From Trichosphaerium sp. ATCC 40318 (Eukaryota > Discosea > Flabellinia > Trichosidae), in NCBI GenBank assembly GCA_038496445.1, contig JALMLS010000420.1, positions 682,001 to 746,000 of the forward strand: a stretch of 64,000 nt of DNA, given 5' to 3'. Each line of letters begins with the position of its first letter. Position 1 is the stretch's first letter. Shown here in pieces: positions 60,617 through 64,000 of the stretch. The position numbers and the translations under genes were made by a program. A model generated the notes under the pieces. That model saw nothing but the letters and a program-made list of their open reading frames with translations, did no database searches and had not been told where the DNA came from.

Positions 60617-61717
60617 TACGGCGCTGCAGTTTGTACAGATACAACAATAAAGTTTTTATGGCGATTTCTGACATTCCTTATGTGACAAACAATGAAACTT
60701 AGACAATTATTTAAACGACAGAGAGTGTATCACGCTGATATCGGTTCGTAAGTGTAGTGCATGCTGTAATAAGAAAAACGAGAAAAGTTTCAAAAAAGGA
60801 GTTTGAATCTTTCAGATACCTATTGCTAGGGATGTTATGGCAAAACAATATCGTTGAAAAAATCGCAGTTGCACTTTATTGAACCAGTTGGCAATAGGAT
60901 TGGAGATGAAATTAAAACATACCTCTTTGCTACGATACGTTCAACCTTAGTTTTGAAATCAAACGACACCCCACTACACCTATAACATGCTTGAATGTTC
61001 CAGCTGTAGATGACTTGAGATTGCAGGTTATTGCAGCAGGAGAGCATGCATGGAAACATCATGTCATGTCGTTGGGTGTTGGTATATGGGGACGTTTCAT
61101 TAAGTCAACCAAAGACTCCCTAAATCCGCCCCGCTGTGACTAAAAGTGCATGTCTATAGATTATGTGTGTTTGAGGTTACCCTGCATTCATTAAGCAGCA
61201 GGAGAGCTTAGTCCGAGCTTGCTTTAATTCAAGTTTCTGCGAACGCGTCAAAACAGGTTCAGACGCTGTTCGAGCTGGTTGTGCTCTTCCTTTTTAGTTG
61301 ATCCTAAGGCTACAAACAATGGCTTAAGTAGGTTCAATCAGTCTCATACTATTATTTTACGCAATAGGCATCATCGCTTTGAGAATTGGTTAGAGGATTG
61401 ACTAACCGAAAAGTTTGCCCGGCATAATAGAATTACACAGATTCGCGTTTTTTAGCATTCAAATACGTTATCAAGTTGGTTTAGACCATTTGTACGTTTT
61501 TTAAATCCAACAACTAGTATCTTTCGTTTAATCGCGTATGAAGTGCTTTTTCGTAATGCCTACAACAAAAATACGCGTGGAAGCGACCTTAGCTAGGTTC
61601 CTCGTATGGTTTTTTGCCGACAGTCGTAAATTTGTTGTCCCGTTTTCTCTTCCAACTTTCGGCAACACGTGTTTGTTTAGGGCTGTTCTAATTTTACTTT
61701 TTAGTCAGACAGTGATC
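60617..61717. other. 1.1-kb intergenic region
   Basis: No gene supported. An open frame upstream of 61718 joins the F-box/LRR frame (from 61538) but its sequence is not F-box-like and is taken as 5' leader. Confidence 0.45.
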
Positions 61718-63025
61718 ATGGAGTTGCTCTATCTCCCACTTGAGATGATTGTCCAGGTTTTATATAATTTATCTCAGAAGGAGCGATGTGCAGCAGCACA
61801 AGCATGTCGCGCATTGGCGAACACAGTGAAGCAACATTTTATTACGAGACGAAGAATTTTAATCGAGTCAAAAGAAGACATTAAACAAGTCTCAAAGCGC
61901 AAGCATTTACTAAAATCAGCAACAGTAGTGTGTTACCGTGAGATACCAGATGACAAAATCTCAAAACTAGCCGGTGTCCATACGATATACCTTCAGCTTT
62001 GCTGCAACTTAACATCAAAGGGATTAAGTACGCTAGCTGGAGTACACACGATAAATATCGGCGGATGCCCGAAAGTAACAGACTCCGGTGTTAAAGCCTT
62101 AGCTGGAGTACATTCTCTAACAATGTGGTATTGTCCAAGGATTACTGGAAGTTGCCTCAAGTCGTTATCTGGTGTGCACTATATAAACTTAAGTGGTACT
62201 AAAGGAAAAAATAAAGGACTTGGAAGCATTGCTAGTGCTCATTCAGTCAACCTTGGCTTTTGTAAGTGGTTATCAGATGAAGGTGTGTCAATGCTATCAG
62301 GCGTTCATACTATTCAAGTTAACTCAACTAATGTAACGGATAAAGGACTAAAGGCATTGAATGGAGTACATACTATAAATGTTGGAATTTGTAGGAATAT
62401 AACATCAAAAGGTGTTGCTGCTCTTGCTGGAGTTCATGCTATATACTTACAACATTGTATCCATATTACAGACAATGCCATAATACCATTAGCTGGAGTA
62501 CATACGATAAATCTTGCCTGTTGTGACAAGATAACAGATAGAGGCATTTCTGCGCTTGCTGGTGTTCATTCAATAGATCTGACAAGATGTACAAAAATAA
62601 CTAGCAAGGGAGTCAACTCATTACATGGTGTTCATTATATTTCACTCCGTGGATGTCATAGAGTTACTGATGAAGGTATATCAGCTTTAGCTGGTGTACA
62701 TACAATAGATTTGGCCAATTGCAAAAGAGTCTCTGATGTTGGAATTAAAAAACTTTCGGGTGTTCATATCATCGATCTTATTGGCACAAAAGTGACTGAT
62801 GATGGCTTAATGAGTCTTGCTGGTGTACATACAATTAAACTTACAGGTAATGAGCATATTACAGATAAAGGTATCGCCTCTCTTAGCGGTGTACACACTA
62901 TCTTTATTGCGTACTGTCCGAAAGTAACAAAAAAAGGTGTAAACGCTCTTGTTAATGTGCATGCTGTCCACAGTAACAAGCTTCTTTTGAAAGTAAGTGC
63001 TGGAAGAAATAAATCAATTGTATAG
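61718..63025 (+). CDS. Intronless F-box / AGVH-type leucine-rich repeat protein
   Basis: 435 residues in a single exon. The Met at 61718 is chosen because the F-box starts at once: MELLYLPLEMIVQVLYNLSQ, CAAAQACRALANTVKQHF. From about residue 75 come some 15 repeats of 22-23 residues with the pattern LAGVHTIxLxxCxxITDKGIxA, an AMN1/cysteine-containing LRR variant in which every unit carries the unusual GVHTI strand. The repeats are strikingly uniform, which means recent array growth or homogenisation. F-box/LRR proteins are SCF receptors. The GVH form is, from memory, common in large DNA viruses of amoebae, and the lack of introns in an intron-rich neighbourhood supports transfer or retroposition. 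A relic of the same family lies at 29445-29735. Confidence 0.88.
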   Translation: MELLYLPLEMIVQVLYNLSQKERCAAAQACRALANTVKQHFITRRRILIESKEDIKQVSKRKHLLKSATVVCYREIPDDKISKLAGVHTIYLQLCCNLTSKGLSTLAGVHTINIGGCPKVTDSGVKALAGVHSLTMWYCPRITGSCLKSLSGVHYINLSGTKGKNKGLGSIASAHSVNLGFCKWLSDEGVSMLSGVHTIQVNSTNVTDKGLKALNGVHTINVGICRNITSKGVAALAGVHAIYLQHCIHITDNAIIPLAGVHTINLACCDKITDRGISALAGVHSIDLTRCTKITSKGVNSLHGVHYISLRGCHRVTDEGISALAGVHTIDLANCKRVSDVGIKKLSGVHIIDLIGTKVTDDGLMSLAGVHTIKLTGNEHITDKGIASLSGVHTIFIAYCPKVTKKGVNALVNVHAVHSNKLLLKVSAGRNKSIV

Positions 63026-63341
63026 AAGTTAGGGTGGTCAACTATTCGTCATTATTCGACTTACAGTTTGGCAATTTTTTCAAACACAAGTCTTTTTTGA
63101 AATTTTTCACTGTAGTTCTTGCAACCTAAACTGGCCTTTTACAATCAGTTTCATCCTCTGCATGATGCACAACAAATATCAAGGCTATTGACAGTATTTA
63201 AGATCCCTAAAACACATATTGTGTCTCATGAACACCTCGACAATAGAAATAATCTGTTCAGGATAAAAATTGAAAAACAGTGTTTATTTTTGCAGAATAA
63301 AAGTCAACGGTATTTTCGTAACGCCGTTTCACCTCATAATA
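63026..63341. other. Intergenic, 3' flank of LRR gene and promoter of F-box copy
   Basis: No gene supported. It contains an open frame of chance length. Confidence 0.4.
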
Positions 63342-63967
63342 ATGGCAGCCTTGGATACGCCCAAAAAGCCAACAAAAACCCATTTTAGCGTAATCAACAT
63401 CTCATGATAGTAAACGTGCTTATTCCGCCATTTAGGAAGAGCCTACTCTTTATTCAGTGCCTTATGACGTAATAACCGAGATTATGTTGTATTTAAGCAC
63501 CAAAAACGTATTTACACTGAGACTTGTGTCAAAGCGACTGTGTAGAACATTAAACGAGAAATCCTTCATGAAGGTACACAAATTGAGTCCTTTATTGTAA
63601 GCCACGCGCAGCTTTATCCAGTGGTATTGAAGCGTTTGCAAATTAATTTGACTACTCCTCATCCTTTTTCCAGGGTATTGTGCCAATGCTTTTGCACAGC
63701 GACTTCTGGCGTGGTATTTTTGAGGAACAAAATGTTGTACGGTTTTTTTTAGCGTGACCAAACACGTGCTTTTTTATTTGATTTTTTAATCGCTAAACTA
63801 CTTTTAAGCCAGACGAAGCCCGACCATGTTTAGACGCAATGATTGCTTTTTTTCTGAAGAATGTGTTTAATGTCGCTGATCGACATGCAAGGCAAACTGT
63901 ATTCCAATTACTTTCTCATTTTTTGGATGTTCATAGAGAAATGTATGCTATGGTCGAAGATGTATAA
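63342..63967 (+). pseudogene. Second copy of the F-box/helical-repeat gene, truncated
   Basis: Exon 1 (63342-63389) encodes MAALDTPKKPTKTHFS and exon 2 (63436-63573) the F-box TLYSVPYDVITEIMLYLSTK, VFTLRLVSKRLCRTLNEKSF; both have exactly the lengths of exons 1 and 2 in the copy at 14846-19528. The next exons give PMLLHSDFWRGIFEEQNVV and KPDEA-like PDEARPCLDA, NVFNVADRHARQTVFQLLSH. At MVEDV the frame stops with TAA (63965-63967), where the other copy continues EDVIQTQYYLL. One lost base in GATGTAATA would explain it. Intron 1 here is 46 nt and carries no transposon, showing the uninvaded state. The region after 63967 is cut by the window end, so partial function cannot be excluded. Confidence 0.7.
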
Positions 63968-64000
63968 CATTTAATATCATGTTTGCATACTTAGCCACGT

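Noticed and set aside
60267-60650. A 127-codon plus-strand frame
   Set aside because: It lies over the first exons of the minus-strand CNG channel, including its S1 segment.

Overview
This is a 64-kb piece of an AT-rich nuclear genome from a microbial eukaryote. Nearly every housekeeping gene is cut by many short GT-AG introns (about 40-120 nt, many with a GTACGT-type donor and a TTTTAG/TTTCAG-type acceptor), genes sit close together on both strands, and TAA, TAG and TGA are all stops. The gene set combines an integrin-alpha-like FG-GAP receptor, a voltage-gated proton channel, a secreted GH5 cellulase, a tandem-cNBD cyclic-nucleotide-gated channel and a WD40 protein resembling the TSET/TPLATE adaptor subunit. 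TSET plus an integrin-like receptor suggests a free-living unikont such as an amoebozoan, apusomonad or breviate. That placement is an inference; there is no rRNA in the window to settle it. Multi-exon models below were made by hand from reading frame, splice sites and family similarity, so outer ends are firmer than every inner junction.

Layout. 1-4.5 kb: 3' part of an integrin-alpha-like membrane protein, then a small Arg-rich secreted peptide. 4.5-11.2 kb: divergent DDX46/Prp5 spliceosomal helicase and an alpha/beta hydrolase with a UIM tail. 11.4-20.4 kb: a frameshifted F-box/MORN-type gene, a small unknown gene, an F-box/helical-repeat gene whose first intron holds a complete piggyBac-like transposon, and a divergent secreted protein. 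20.4-31.9 kb: a decayed VOC-like gene, an F-box SNF2 helicase, the Hv1 channel, a PSI-domain class 3 lipase, a relic of an F-box/LRR gene and an unknown gene. 31.9-42.7 kb: GH5-CBM13 cellulase, a nitrobindin-rhodanese fusion, a type I membrane protein, a protein kinase, a C-lobe-only pseudokinase and a secreted acidic-repeat protein. 42.9-47.7 kb, all minus: RPB5, a C2-metacaspase, a membrane-anchored alpha/beta hydrolase. 47.8-60.6 kb: the TSET-like WD40 gene, two small genes, a CDC123-like protein and the CNG channel. 61.7-64 kb: an intronless F-box/LRR gene and a second, truncated copy of the F-box/helical-repeat gene.

Two themes stand out. First, six F-box loci in 64 kb join the same adaptor to MORN-type, LRR, SNF2 and helical-repeat modules. 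Three of the six are broken, and two are intronless with repeats that resemble those of giant DNA viruses of amoebae. This looks like a fast-turnover set of SCF substrate receptors. Second, the splicing is unusual: C at donor position +4 is common, and some introns appear to be only 21-30 nt long. Many other genes belong to the cell surface, secretion or membrane traffic (integrin-like, TSET, GH5, lipase, Hv1, CNG, several signal-peptide proteins), as expected of a phagotroph or osmotroph.
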